Shown: piece after piece, positions 55,893-64,000 of the stretch
Layout of the letters: every line of letters begins with the position of its first letter
Position numbering within the stretch: the first letter of the stretch is position 1
Source: an uncultured Desulfovibrio sp.
GTDB taxonomy: Bacteria > Desulfobacterota > Desulfovibrionia > Desulfovibrionales > Desulfovibrionaceae
Direction of reading: 5' to 3'
Length of the DNA: 64,000 nucleotides
Assembly (NCBI GenBank): GCA_913063155.1
Contig: CAJXYU010000005.1
Coordinates: forward strand, 1-64,000
Made by a program: the position numbers and the translations under genes
Notes under the pieces: model-generated
The model's database searches: none
What the model saw: only the letters and a program-made list of their open reading frames with translations
Told to the model about the DNA's origin: nothing

Positions 55893-56885
55893 ATGGACAT
55901 CACCATGCAGGAAAGGGCCATGGGAGCTGTTGTGGGTATGTTCGTTGGCGACGCCCTGGGATTGGGACCGCACTGGTTTTACGACCTGGAGGAGATGCGC
56001 GGACTCTATGGGGACTGGATCACCGACTATGCCGCCCCCATGCCGGACCGGTACCATGCAGGCTGCAAGGCGGGCGATATTTCTCAGACAGGTCAGGTCT
56101 CCCTGCTGCTGCTTCGGTCTTTGGCGTCGCAGGGCGAGTACGATCGGTACGATTTCACGGCCAGGATGGATGAATTTCTCGATACTCTGGACGGTACGCC
56201 CAAAGGCGCCCAGGGAGGGCGGTATACGGATATAGCCATGCGTGAAGTCTGGAAAGCCCGGCAGGCGGGCAGGAAGTGGGACGAGGCCGGCTGTATGGCC
56301 GACACTGCCGAGGCTGCCATCCGAGGGATCATGCTTGTGGCGTGTTATGCGGGCAACCCTCGCGACTTGGCCGAGCACGCGATGAACAACATCGGCCTGA
56401 CGCATGTAGAGCCGTTTGTGGCGGCCCAGTCCATGGCTTTCATCCTTTCCGTCTGCAAGCTCGTTCGAGGCAAGTCTCTGGCCGCCTCCGGCAAGTCGCT
56501 CATGGGGTGGGCTCAAAAACAGGTGGACAGGGCGCTCATCGATGTGTTTCTGCAGCCGGATTTCGTCTACCGGGCAGCCACGAATCCGGAACTCACCGTG
56601 GAGCCGCCGCACCTCGTCGGACAACTCTACGGCCTGGCCTGTCAGCTGGGTTTTCTGGCTCCGGCCGCCTATTATCTGGCGTCACGTTTTTCGGACGATT
56701 TCGAGGCAGCCGTGCTCAACGCGGTAAACGGCGGCGGCAACAACATGGCGCGTGCGGCCATGACCGGAGCTCTTTCCGGCGCCATGGTGGGGCTTCAGGG
56801 CATTCCCGAACGGTTCGTGGAGGGGCTGCGGGACAGGGAGGCCATTCTCCAGGCGGCGGAAGAGGTCGTTGGCGTCTTGGGATGA
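55893..56885 (+). CDS. ADP-ribosylglycohydrolase-like protein lacking metal motifs
   Basis: 330 residues from ATG 55893 (TTGGAGGAAAT upstream). The N-terminal GAVVGMFVGDALGLGPHWFYD (11-31) is the hallmark of the DraG/J1-crystallin superfamily. The usual first metal motif (DDT-x) is replaced by DISQTGQ (62-68) and the second (GGDTDT) by GGGNNMARA (about 280-288), so both magnesium-ligand clusters expected of active enzymes are missing. Hydrolase activity is therefore doubtful; a binding or structural role is possible. It is monocistronic after lon. Confidence 0.75.
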   Translation: MDITMQERAMGAVVGMFVGDALGLGPHWFYDLEEMRGLYGDWITDYAAPMPDRYHAGCKAGDISQTGQVSLLLLRSLASQGEYDRYDFTARMDEFLDTLDGTPKGAQGGRYTDIAMREVWKARQAGRKWDEAGCMADTAEAAIRGIMLVACYAGNPRDLAEHAMNNIGLTHVEPFVAAQSMAFILSVCKLVRGKSLAASGKSLMGWAQKQVDRALIDVFLQPDFVYRAATNPELTVEPPHLVGQLYGLACQLGFLAPAAYYLASRFSDDFEAAVLNAVNGGGNNMARAAMTGALSGAMVGLQGIPERFVEGLRDREAILQAAEEVVGVLG

Positions 56886-57002
56886 TAACGAGAGGAGTTC
56901 AGACTCTGGCGCTGTTCAGGGCAAAACCTGTATTTTTGTGGCAAAGGGGCACTGTGGCTGGTCTTGTCCTGGTTTTGTTTGATTGACTGAGTGTTGGGAA
57001 AA

Positions 57003-57593
57003 TCAGACCTTGATACTTTTCAAGGTGGAGTTTGCGGAAGTCGGCAGTGCAGCGTTTTCATAGCATAGTCCAGCTAAGCCGCGCAGGACTTGGGACATTG
57101 TGCCTCCTTCGCTTTTATTCAATCCTTCGAGCAGGTTGATTTCCGCCATCTGCTGTTCCTTGAGGAATTCGGAATTTCGCATCCCGGCTTTTTCTTCCTC
57201 TTTTTCCTTTTTGTCCTTGTCGTCATCCTTGCCCGGCAGCTTTGCCATGTTCTGGGTAATGGAGTTTTTGGATGTTTTTATGCCTGTCAGTTTCTCAATC
57301 TCTTTTTCGACTCTCTGGATATTTCGTTTCTGCTCTTCGGAGGGGGGATTCTCGGCGGCGGACAACATTTGCGTCAGCATGTTTTTGAGGTATTCGAGCC
57401 GCTGTTTTTCCTTTTCGCTCAACTCTTTGGTCATGGAAAGGGAACTGGTGCTCTCCAGGGTCTTTTCCTCTTGGGCCTCTTGAGAACTGAGCGTATCAAA
57501 GTCGCTTTCGGTGCTGTTCACCGAAATGCCGCATGTCTTGCAGAGAACGGAGAGAGCGGTGGCGCCGTTGTTTGAATTGATGCCGTTGATCAT
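57003..57593 (-). CDS. Hydrophilic coiled-coil protein of unknown function
   Basis: 196 residues from ATG 57593 with GGAGG 9 nt upstream; the frame extends to 57788 without a convincing start. It begins MINGINSNNG, has a CKTC pair at about 18-21, and is then mostly charged helix (ELSEKEKQRLEYLKNML; a KDDDKDKKEKEEE run). No signal peptide and no family recognised. It lies downstream of the M23 peptidase gene, beyond a 19-bp terminator, so it is probably transcribed separately. The 117-bp gap before 57003 shows nothing notable. Confidence 0.6.
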   Translation of the reverse strand: MINGINSNNGATALSVLCKTCGISVNSTESDFDTLSSQEAQEEKTLESTSSLSMTKELSEKEKQRLEYLKNMLTQMLSAAENPPSEEQKRNIQRVEKEIEKLTGIKTSKNSITQNMAKLPGKDDDKDKKEKEEEKAGMRNSEFLKEQQMAEINLLEGLNKSEGGTMSQVLRGLAGLCYENAALPTSANSTLKSIKV

Positions 57594-57684
57594 GCTGACG
57601 TACCTCCGGAAAGTTTTTCCGACTTGATATCGAGAAGCAAGAACCGGGCCGAGGGCAAAGGCTGCCGGAGAGGGGGAGAGAAGG

Positions 57685-57727
57685 AGAAAAGACCCGGGAG
57701 AAAATTCGTTTCTCCCGGGTCTTTTCT
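57685..57727. terminator. Strong hairpin terminator after the M23 peptidase gene
   Basis: A perfect 19-bp stem, AGAAAAGACCCGGGAGAAA with its complement, has an ATTCG loop and A/T-rich ends that work in both directions. It lies 10 bp past the M23 stop codon on the minus strand. Confidence 0.9.
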
Positions 57728-57736
57728 GGTGTGTGT

Positions 57737-59065
57737 TTACTGTAGTTTGGAAGTGATGTTGTGGCTGATCCAGCGGGCGTCCCACCATTCGAACGGTTGG
57801 ACCGGGATGCCGGAGATGAGCACACCATAGTGCAGGTGGTCGCCGCCAGCCAGGCCGGTGGTGCCTGTGTGGCCGATGGTCTGGCCTCGGGTGACGTTGT
57901 CGTTGCGGGCCACGGCAATGCTGCTCAGGTGGGCGTACAAGGTCTGGAGGCCCAGGCCATGGTCAATGATGACCACGTTGCCGTAGATGCCCAGGAAGTC
58001 GGCAAAGACCACGATACCGTCATTGCCGGCAGGCACCGGGGCCTGTCGGATGCTGGCCAGGTCAAGCCCCAGGTGGGTTTGGTGATCGACCTTCTTACCT
58101 TTGTAGTAGTAGTCGCGTGCATCGGCGAAACGGGCGCGGTTGGCAGAGTTGGGCAACCGTTTGAATGTGCCCTTCCAGAGCATTTCGTCTGCCGTGTCGC
58201 GGCCGACCTTTACCAGTTGCGCCCTGTTCTGGGCACGGACCTCGTTGTTGATTTTCAGGTATTGCTCAAGCGGAGACCCCTCGCCGGTGAGGTACTGATG
58301 GAATTCGGGGATGGTCTTCTCCATGAACGAGTCGGACAGGTTGATGCGGTCCTTGCGGAATTTGCGTGCGTTCACATGGTAGTTGAAGGAGCGCCTGACG
58401 CTGTTGCCTGCGGTGTCCTCGGCCATGATCATGGGCTTGAATTTGGCGGGCGGGGTGTCCCAGGGAATGGCGAACATGCAGTAATAAATGTTCTGGTCGC
58501 CAAAGGAGGCCTGCCTGTAGGCCGGGAAAAAGCGTTCGCCCACCTGGATACCTGTTTCCTTGGCCACCTCGGACAGGGCGTACACGAGCAGGCCGGCGCC
58601 TCCCTGGTTCATGTTGGTCGTATGGGTCTTGACGAAGATACGGGGCGGCTTGGTGTCCAGGCTGAACTCTTTGGAGGCTGTGCTTTTTCCTGCCGCTCCG
58701 AAGGGATACAGAGAGTTGTCCCGGGCAGTGACCTGGATGGAGAGCGCGCCGTCTTTGAATTGATCCTTGGGCAGGGTGAATTTTTCTTTGGCCTGTCGCG
58801 TGCCCTGGGGCATTTGTTTGGAGAGTATCGGCACGTTTTTTTCGCCTTGCACGGCGGAAATCTCCACACTTTTGAGCCCGGAACCCGGGTCATCCACCGT
58901 AACGACGTATTCGGTGGGCAGGCCCACATGGGCTACATCCGGCTCAATGCCAATGGTCGGCGGGGTCGTGTCCCTGAAAACCATGAAGGCTCCGGCGGCC
59001 AGTACCGCCAGCACCAGCACGCCGATAACGGTTCCAAAGGGGAATCTTTTCTTTTCCTTGTTCAT
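57737..59065 (-). CDS. Membrane-anchored M23 (LytM-type) peptidase
   Basis: 442 residues. An N-terminal transmembrane helix at about 11-30 places the rest in the periplasm. A long middle region (about 35-320) has Ig-like beta segments. The C-terminal M23 domain has zinc ligands His331 and Asp335 (HLGLDLA) and His410/His412 (HLHYGV), with His379-region YAHLSSI. All key residues are present, so it should cut peptidoglycan cross-bridges or activate amidases. No visible partner; flanked by terminators. Confidence 0.9.
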   Translation of the reverse strand: MNKEKKRFPFGTVIGVLVLAVLAAGAFMVFRDTTPPTIGIEPDVAHVGLPTEYVVTVDDPGSGLKSVEISAVQGEKNVPILSKQMPQGTRQAKEKFTLPKDQFKDGALSIQVTARDNSLYPFGAAGKSTASKEFSLDTKPPRIFVKTHTTNMNQGGAGLLVYALSEVAKETGIQVGERFFPAYRQASFGDQNIYYCMFAIPWDTPPAKFKPMIMAEDTAGNSVRRSFNYHVNARKFRKDRINLSDSFMEKTIPEFHQYLTGEGSPLEQYLKINNEVRAQNRAQLVKVGRDTADEMLWKGTFKRLPNSANRARFADARDYYYKGKKVDHQTHLGLDLASIRQAPVPAGNDGIVVFADFLGIYGNVVIIDHGLGLQTLYAHLSSIAVARNDNVTRGQTIGHTGTTGLAGGDHLHYGVLISGIPVQPFEWWDARWISHNITSKLQ

Positions 59066-59229
59066 GAATGCATGTCCTTACACTTTGCATTATACGTGAT
59101 TTTTTCTAGACAATTTCTACACGCATAATCGGTTGGTCTCAAGGCCTGACGGGAATTTGCACAAAAAAGAGCCCAAAGGGGAAAGGAGGGGGTGAAAAGT
59201 AAGATAATCCGGGGATCTTTGAGAGCGGC

Positions 59230-59265
59230 AAATAAGAAAGGCCCTTGTACATCAATCCAAGGGCC
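59230..59265 (-). terminator. Terminator of the CBS-domain gene
   Basis: On the minus strand GGCCCTTG and CAAGGGCC pair around about 10 nt and are followed by TTTCTTATTT. The 164-bp stretch 59066-59229 up to the M23 start contains no gene and should hold the M23 promoter. Confidence 0.8.
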
Positions 59266-59285
59266 CTGACACAGGTGTTGTTTTT

Positions 59286-59717
59286 TTATTGTTCTTCGTT
59301 CAGCGCTTCGATCAAGGTAATGGTCAGTTTGAGAAAGTCGGCTTCAGTGAGGATGCCGACCAGTTGATCGTTGTCCAGAACGGGCAGACAGCCGTACTTG
59401 TGGTTCAGGAGCAGTTGGGCCGCATCCTTGAGATTGGAGTCCGGTTCCACTGTCCTGACATCCGTGTTCATGATTTCCCGCAGGGGAATGCCTGAGTCGA
59501 TTTCCTTCCGGGTTTCCGAGTCCAGTTCCGCCAGTTCGGAAATGGTGGCCGAAAGCAGGTCGCGGTGGGTGATGAGGCCGATGAAGTTGTTATCCATGTC
59601 AACGATGGGGATATGCCGGATGCGATGCAGGTCCATGAGATCGCGTGCAGCGTGCAGCGATTCGTTTTCCTGTAGGGAGTGAACAGGGCTGGACATCCAA
59701 TCTTTGACTCTGAGCAT
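59286..59717 (-). CDS. Two-CBS-domain protein
   Basis: 143 residues consisting of two CBS motifs, about 1-60 (VKDWMSSPVHSLQ ... RHIPIVDMDNNFIGLITHRDLL) and 75-140 (IMNTDVRTVEPDSNL ... GCLPVLDNDQLVGILTEADFL). Such pairs bind adenine nucleotides or S-adenosylmethionine and report energy state, or act as stand-alone regulators. GGAGG precedes ATG 59717. The partner is unknown. Confidence 0.9.
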   Translation of the reverse strand: MLRVKDWMSSPVHSLQENESLHAARDLMDLHRIRHIPIVDMDNNFIGLITHRDLLSATISELAELDSETRKEIDSGIPLREIMNTDVRTVEPDSNLKDAAQLLLNHKYGCLPVLDNDQLVGILTEADFLKLTITLIEALNEEQ

Positions 59718-59874
59718 ACTATCCTCCGGTTGCTTGTATCATGATACTTTACGAAGCGGGTACTTGTGTCAAGTTCGGACGCCATCAATAACTCTTTCAA
59801 ACGTCTTGGGGAGTTGACTTGCCTGGAAAATTCTGGTCAGCATCCTGCAAACATTTCGGGCGGGGAGTAATTGA

Positions 59875-60516
59875 ATGATTGATCCGAAGCGACTTCGGGA
59901 GAAAATGGTCCGCGAGCAGATAGAGGCGCGCGGTATTAGTGATGAGCGGGTGCTGGCGGCCATGCGCGAACTGCCGAGGCATTTGTTCGTGGAAGAGGCG
60001 TTGGCGTCCAAAGCGTACACGGACGCGCCGCTGCCCATCGGGGAAGGGCAAACCATTTCCCAACCCTATATTGTGGCGCTCATGTCTCAGAAGCTGCGGG
60101 TGGAACCGGGTATGAAGGTGCTGGAAATCGGCACCGGGTCCGGATATCAGGCCGCCGTGCTGGACCACATGGGAGCTGAAGTTTTTACCGTGGAGCGGCT
60201 CAAGAAGCTCTTTTTCGCCACACGCAAGCGGTTCATGGACATGCGGTTGTTCGGCGTCAAGGTCAAGCTCGACGACGGAACCCTCGGCTGGAGGGAAGAG
60301 GCCCCGTTCGACCGCATTATCGTCACGGCGGGCGGACCGGAAATTCCCCGGCCCCTGGTTGACCAACTCGCCGATCCCGGTTTACTGGTCATTCCCGTTG
60401 GTTCTTCCCGCAGGATGCAGAAACTCATGCTGGTGGAAAAGAGGGACGGGGAAGTCAGCGAAATCGATCTGGGCGGGGTCGCCTTTGTCGACCTCGTGGG
60501 CGCTCATGGTTGGTAA
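59875..60516 (+). CDS. pcm: Protein-L-isoaspartate O-methyltransferase
   Basis: 213 residues. SAM-binding motif [26 protein letters not shown] near 84-109, plus the family segments [12 protein letters not shown] and [21 protein letters not shown]. It methylates isoaspartyl residues in aged proteins, allowing repair. GGGCGGGGAG precedes ATG 59875 at a spacing near 10. Followed within 22 nt by the DUF368 gene. Confidence 0.95.
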   Translation: MIDPKRLREKMVREQIEARGISDERVLAAMRELPRHLFVEEALASKAYTDAPLPIGEGQTISQPYIVALMSQKLRVEPGMKVLEIGTGSGYQAAVLDHMGAEVFTVERLKKLFFATRKRFMDMRLFGVKVKLDDGTLGWREEAPFDRIIVTAGGPEIPRPLVDQLADPGLLVIPVGSSRRMQKLMLVEKRDGEVSEIDLGGVAFVDLVGAHGW

Positions 60517-60537
60517 CCGACAAATTATCGAGGCATT

Positions 60538-61512
60538 TTGTTGCATAAAGACAGGCTGACCCTTCGGCAGGCGTGGGCTCAGAGTCCCGGGCCGGAGAAC
60601 GGCAGGCAGGCGGCCCTGCTGGCTATGAAAGGATTCTGCATGGGGGCGGCGGACATCATCCCCGGGGTTTCCGGCGGCACCATCGCCTTCATTACCGGCA
60701 TATACGACCAGCTTGTGGACGCCATCCGTTCCTTTGACGTGTCAGTCCTAAACAGGCTTTTCCGCTTTGATCTGCCCGGTGTGGTTTCTCGTTTTCATCT
60801 CAAGTTTTTGTTTTTCCTCCTGTTCGGCATCGGGTTGGCCATCGTGGGCATGGCCCGTGTGATGCATCACATGCTGAGCAATCATCCCGTGGAAATCTGG
60901 TCTCTGTTCTTCGGACTTATTGCCGCATCCATCTACATCGTGGGCAAGCGTATTGAAGAGTTGAACGGAACCAACATTTTTTTCTGCGCGATGGGAATCC
61001 TGGGGTGTTATTTGCTGGTGGGCATGATCCCGGTGACCACGCCCGAAACCTTGTGGTTCGTGTTTCTGTGCGGGGCCATAGCCATATGCGCCATGATCCT
61101 GCCCGGCATCAGCGGGGCCTTCATTCTGCTCATGCTCGGGAAATACGAATATATAACCAGGACGCTCAAGAATCCGTTCCTGCCCGATAATCTGGAAATT
61201 ATCGCGGTATTCCTTGCCGGAGCCGGATTAGGTATTATTGTCTTTTCTCGAGTGCTGCACTATCTTCTTGACCGGTGGCATGCCGCCACGGTCAGCGTTC
61301 TTACCGGATTCATGATCGGAGCGCTGCGCAAGGTGTGGCCCTGGAAGGAAATACTCGAAAGTGTTGTCATCAGAGGCAAGGTCCATGTACTGCGTGAGCA
61401 GAACATATTGCCCGGAATGGACGGTGACCTTGTCGTGGCGCTGTGCCTGATGGCTCTGGGAATGGCTGTCGTCCTGGCCTTGGACTGGATCTCCAATGGA
61501 AGATCCGAATAG
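60538..61512 (+). CDS. DUF368 polyprenyl-phosphate transporter
   Basis: About 323 residues with eight or more hydrophobic spans. The DUF368 signature MKGFCMGAADIIPGVSGGTIAFITGIYD lies at about 30-57 and again a GISGAFILLMLGKYE repeat near 195. Members of this family (PopT) are reported to flip undecaprenyl phosphate back to the cytoplasmic face. The start is uncertain: TTG 60538 or 60541 with GAGG upstream, or ATG 60628. Confidence 0.85.
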   Translation: MLHKDRLTLRQAWAQSPGPENGRQAALLAMKGFCMGAADIIPGVSGGTIAFITGIYDQLVDAIRSFDVSVLNRLFRFDLPGVVSRFHLKFLFFLLFGIGLAIVGMARVMHHMLSNHPVEIWSLFFGLIAASIYIVGKRIEELNGTNIFFCAMGILGCYLLVGMIPVTTPETLWFVFLCGAIAICAMILPGISGAFILLMLGKYEYITRTLKNPFLPDNLEIIAVFLAGAGLGIIVFSRVLHYLLDRWHAATVSVLTGFMIGALRKVWPWKEILESVVIRGKVHVLREQNILPGMDGDLVVALCLMALGMAVVLALDWISNGRSE

Positions 61513-61554
61513 GGTCAGGTTGCATGTAACTTTTAAGTTTATCAGGTGATTACA

Positions 61555-62445
61555 GTGAGTTCAGGATGCTCTTCTTGTTCCAGCTCCAAAGGCGGGGACA
61601 ACAAAAACAATGCGCAGTTCGAGCTGCAGAATGAATTGATTTCTTCCACGCTTGCCCGCATCAAGCACAAGCTGTTCATCATGAGCGGCAAGGGTGGTGT
61701 GGGGAAGAGCTCGGTCACCGTGAACCTGGCCGCGGCCCTGGCCGCCAAGGGGTTCAAGGTCGGGGTTCTGGATGTGGATATTCACGGCCCCAGCGTGCCG
61801 ACCCTGCTCGGCCTCAAAGGCACTCTCGATGTGGATCGCGGTTCTTTGGTCATGCCCAAGCAGTACAATGAGAACCTTTCCGCAGTGTCCATGGAATCCC
61901 TGCTCAAGGATCCGGACCAGGCCGTGCTCTGGCGTGGTCCCATGAAGACTTCCGCCATCCGTCAGTTCGTTTCCGACGTGCAGTGGGGAGATCTGGATTT
62001 CTTGCTCATTGATTCCCCTCCGGGTACCGGCGACGAGCCCATGACCGTGCTCAAGACCATTCCCGACGCCCTGTGCGTGGTGGTGACCACCCCGCAGGAA
62101 GTTTCCTTGAGCGACGTGCGCAAGTCCATTAATTTCCTGCAGTACGCCAATGCCAATATCCTTGGCGTGGTGGAAAACATGAGCGGCCTCGTCTGTCCCC
62201 ATTGTAACAAGTCCATCGACCTGTTCAAAAAGGGCGGAGGCGAAGAACTGGCTGAAAAGTACGGCCTGGACTTCCTCGGCGCCATCCCGCTGGATCCCGC
62301 AACGGTTGTTGCCGGCGACAGGGGAACTCCGGTCGTTCTCTTGGAGGAGGAATCCTTTGCACGGGATGCCTTCCTCAAGCTCAGTGAAAAGGTGGCCGAG
62401 GCAGCCGAGAGCAGTCTTGAAGCGGCTGCCACAACCCACGGCTGA
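61555..62445 (+). CDS. Mrp/NBP35-family iron-sulfur carrier ATPase
   Basis: 296 residues from GTG 61555, chosen because AGGTGA lies 5 nt upstream; GTG 61546 is the alternative. N-terminal Cys5 and Cys8 (GCSSC), Walker A SGKGGVGKSS at about 44-53, DVDIHGPSVP, SPPGTGDE and CPHC near 206. It is a P-loop ATPase that carries or inserts Fe-S clusters, relevant in an organism with many ferredoxin-type proteins. It lies 5 nt before pgsA. Confidence 0.93.
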   Translation: MSSGCSSCSSSKGGDNKNNAQFELQNELISSTLARIKHKLFIMSGKGGVGKSSVTVNLAAALAAKGFKVGVLDVDIHGPSVPTLLGLKGTLDVDRGSLVMPKQYNENLSAVSMESLLKDPDQAVLWRGPMKTSAIRQFVSDVQWGDLDFLLIDSPPGTGDEPMTVLKTIPDALCVVVTTPQEVSLSDVRKSINFLQYANANILGVVENMSGLVCPHCNKSIDLFKKGGGEELAEKYGLDFLGAIPLDPATVVAGDRGTPVVLLEEESFARDAFLKLSEKVAEAAESSLEAAATTHG

Positions 62446-62450
62446 AAACG

Positions 62451-63035
62451 ATGAAAAGACACCTCTTCAATTTGCCCAATACGCTGACCCTGACGCGAAT
62501 TCTCGCCGCACCCATAATCGTGCTGTTGCTGTATTGCGAGCTTTGGCTCGGGTGGAAGTTCGGCTCCATGCTGGCGGCCATAGTCTTCATGCTTGCTTCC
62601 CTGACCGACATGTTCGACGGCATGATCGCCCGGCAGCAGAACCTGATCACCAATCTAGGCAAATTCCTGGACCCCCTGGCAGACAAACTCCTGATCTGCT
62701 CAGTGCTCATCATGCTGGTGCGCATGGGGCCTGAGTGGAAGGTCCCGGCCTGGGTGGTCATCATCATTGTGGCCCGTGAGATTGCCGTCACCGGCATGCG
62801 GGCCATTGCCGCGGAAAAGGGCGACGTGATCCCTGCCGATAAATTCGGGAAGATGAAGACCATAGTGCAGAGCCTGGCCCTGGCTCCGCTGCTCTGGCAT
62901 TACCCGCTTTTCGGCATCAACCTTGTCCTGGTCGGCCAGGTCCTGCTTTACACGGCCTTGGTTCTCACCGTTTTCTCCGGGGCGAATTATCTGTACAATT
63001 TCTACAGAAATTGGTTAATGAATGAAGAAAGTTGA
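62451..63035 (+). CDS. pgsA: CDP-diacylglycerol--glycerol-3-phosphate 3-phosphatidyltransferase
   Basis: 194 residues, inner-membrane enzyme with about five spans. The CDP-alcohol phosphotransferase motif D-x2-D-G-x3-R-x8-G-x3-D-x3-D is intact (Asp53, Asp56, Gly57, Arg61, Gly70, Asp74, Asp78). It makes phosphatidylglycerophosphate. Probably co-transcribed with the Mrp gene upstream and the small genes downstream. Confidence 0.95.
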   Translation: MKRHLFNLPNTLTLTRILAAPIIVLLLYCELWLGWKFGSMLAAIVFMLASLTDMFDGMIARQQNLITNLGKFLDPLADKLLICSVLIMLVRMGPEWKVPAWVVIIIVAREIAVTGMRAIAAEKGDVIPADKFGKMKTIVQSLALAPLLWHYPLFGINLVLVGQVLLYTALVLTVFSGANYLYNFYRNWLMNEES

Positions 63036-63054
63036 AGCTATAAGGTGAAACTCG

Positions 63055-63333
63055 ATGGCCGAAACCAACGTCACGAATTACATGGTCCGTATTTCAAACT
63101 GTCTTCAGACCATTTTGGAGCTGGAGCCCGAGCTTGAACGCCTGGAGCTTGGGCATTCGTTGCTGGATGAGTTCGTCGTGTTGAAATCGTTCCTGGAAAA
63201 GATCGACAGGGTGGAGGTCAGTGAAGAGGATGTCCGGCGTATCGAGCAGGCTACAGCCAACTTTCTTGAAGAACTCAAGGGGCCCCTGGCGGGTCTTGAT
63301 GCGGAAGAAAGCGGCGGTCGCCGTCTTCAATGA
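63055..63333 (+). CDS. Small coiled-coil protein of unknown function
   Basis: 92 residues, acidic and helical, no signal peptide (ISNCLQTILELEPELERLELGHSLLDEF ... VSEEDVRRIEQATANFLEEL). It lies 19 nt after pgsA and 8 nt before the FtsB-like gene, so it belongs to the same operon. Family not recognised; a division- or envelope-related role is only a guess from position. Confidence 0.7.
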   Translation: MAETNVTNYMVRISNCLQTILELEPELERLELGHSLLDEFVVLKSFLEKIDRVEVSEEDVRRIEQATANFLEELKGPLAGLDAEESGGRRLQ

Positions 63334-63341
63334 GGCTGTGA

Positions 63342-63665
63342 ATGGCTGGTAAACGCATACTGTTGGTCTGTCTGGTTCTCATAAATCTGTTTCTGCTTTT
63401 CAGGCTCGTGTGGAGCGGGCAGGGCATCTTTGCCTATATGGAGCTCAAGCAACGGCATGAAGCTCTGGAAAAACAGTTGCAGAAAGTCGACGCCAGGAGC
63501 CTGGACCTGAGCCGGGAGATCGGTCGGCTCAAAAACGACCGGGCATACCAGGAGAAAGTCATCAGGGACAGAATGAATTTCGTTAAGAAAAATGAAATCC
63601 TCTACATCTTCCATGATAATGAAGTTGCAACCACTGGAGTGAAGGCGGATGGAGAAAAAAATTGA
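63342..63665 (+). CDS. FtsB/DivIC-family septum protein
   Basis: 107 residues: one N-terminal transmembrane helix (about 5-24), a coiled coil (about 33-70) and the family end segment YQEKVIRDRMNFVKKNEILYIF. FtsB-type proteins bridge FtsL and FtsQ in the divisome. Overlaps the next gene by 16 nt. Confidence 0.82.
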   Translation: MAGKRILLVCLVLINLFLLFRLVWSGQGIFAYMELKQRHEALEKQLQKVDARSLDLSREIGRLKNDRAYQEKVIRDRMNFVKKNEILYIFHDNEVATTGVKADGEKN

Positions 63666-64000
63666 GTGGTATCAGGAGGTCCTTTCCCTTGAACCAGGTT
63701 CCAAGGTCTTTTTCCCCTTAGCCAAGCTCTTTGTTGAGACCGGCGATACTGAGGATGCCGTCAAAACCCTGAAGCAGGGACTGGACAGACACCCCGATTT
63801 TCTCGAGGCGCGCATGCTGTTGGTGCAGCTCCTGACCGACCTCGGGCGGGAGGATGAAGTGCATGACCAGTTGGAGCGCGTTGTTGATCCATTGAAGGAG
63901 TATCCGGCTTTCTGGAGGGCGTGGGCCCGCAGCATGCCGGAGGAGAAAAGAGATCTCAGCGTTTTTCTCATGCTGGTGTCCGCCAATCTTTCGGGCGATG
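63650..64000 (+). CDS. Tetratricopeptide-repeat protein (partial, runs off the window)
   Basis: 117 codons are visible from ATG 63650, preceded by GGAG/GGCGG and overlapping the FtsB-like gene. The sequence shows TPR-like helices (KIEWYQEVLSLEPGSKVFFPLAKLFVETGDTEDAVKTLKQGL, then FLEARMLLVQLLTDLGREDEV). The C-terminus lies beyond the right edge, so function cannot be judged. Confidence 0.8.

Overview
The window looks like a chromosomal segment of a sulfate-reducing bacterium of the Desulfovibrio / Pseudodesulfovibrio type. This is an inference from gene content and protein style: two DMSO-reductase-family operons under an NtrC-type regulator, a MucR-type zinc-finger regulator, an FmdE/molybdopterin-binding fusion, GC-rich coding regions with AT-rich promoters, and Desulfovibrio-like translation genes. 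I did not see 16S rRNA, so the genus is not fixed. I found no CRISPR array, prophage or insertion sequence.

Layout. 1-3.4 kb is the end of an rRNA operon (tRNA-Ile, tRNA-Ala, 23S, 5S, terminator). 3.5-7.2 kb holds an exported phytase-like esterase gene divergent from a TetR-family gene, a small exported cysteine-rich protein and an ornithine aminotransferase. 7.5-17.1 kb is a complete L-rhamnose locus. It contains a DeoR-type regulator fused in one polypeptide to rhamnulokinase, then isomerase, aldolase, an ABC importer (binding protein, double ATPase, two permeases) and a mutarotase.

17.2-33.2 kb is a respiratory and regulatory block, all on the minus strand. It has an FmdE/molybdopterin-binding fusion gene, a hybrid sensor kinase with a periplasmic solute-binding domain, and a sigma-54-activating response regulator. 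These are followed by two dmsABC operons, a TorD chaperone and a multi-cluster iron-sulfur protein. Both dms operons have a sigma-54-type promoter. All three transcription units of the block carry the same TTCC-N9-GGAA element at about 80-120 bp from the promoter, so the two-component pair probably controls both operons and itself. The two dmsC genes lie in a 935-bp repeat in which I saw one difference, while the neighbouring dmsA and dmsB genes have diverged.

33.5-44.8 kb is a polyamine/agmatine locus. It has the importer genes potABCD, an amidohydrolase, putrescine aminotransferase, aminobutyraldehyde dehydrogenase, agmatine deiminase and N-carbamoylputrescine amidase, with a divergent Lrp/AsnC regulator. 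Together they would import agmatine or putrescine and oxidise it to 4-aminobutyrate.

45-49.4 kb carries mucR, small unknown proteins, a MerR-like regulator, a ThiD-ThiN fusion and tRNA-Leu. 49.5-55.8 kb is the classic tig-clpP-clpX-lon protein-quality block, in which trigger factor carries an unusual lysine/alanine-rich tail encoded partly by 45-bp tandem repeats. 55.9-64 kb holds housekeeping and envelope genes: an ADP-ribosylglycohydrolase-like protein lacking the expected metal motifs, an M23 peptidase, a CBS protein, pcm, a DUF368 lipid-carrier transporter, an Mrp ATPase, pgsA, an FtsB-like protein and the start of a tetratricopeptide protein. Coordinates and motifs were read by eye; no database search was run.
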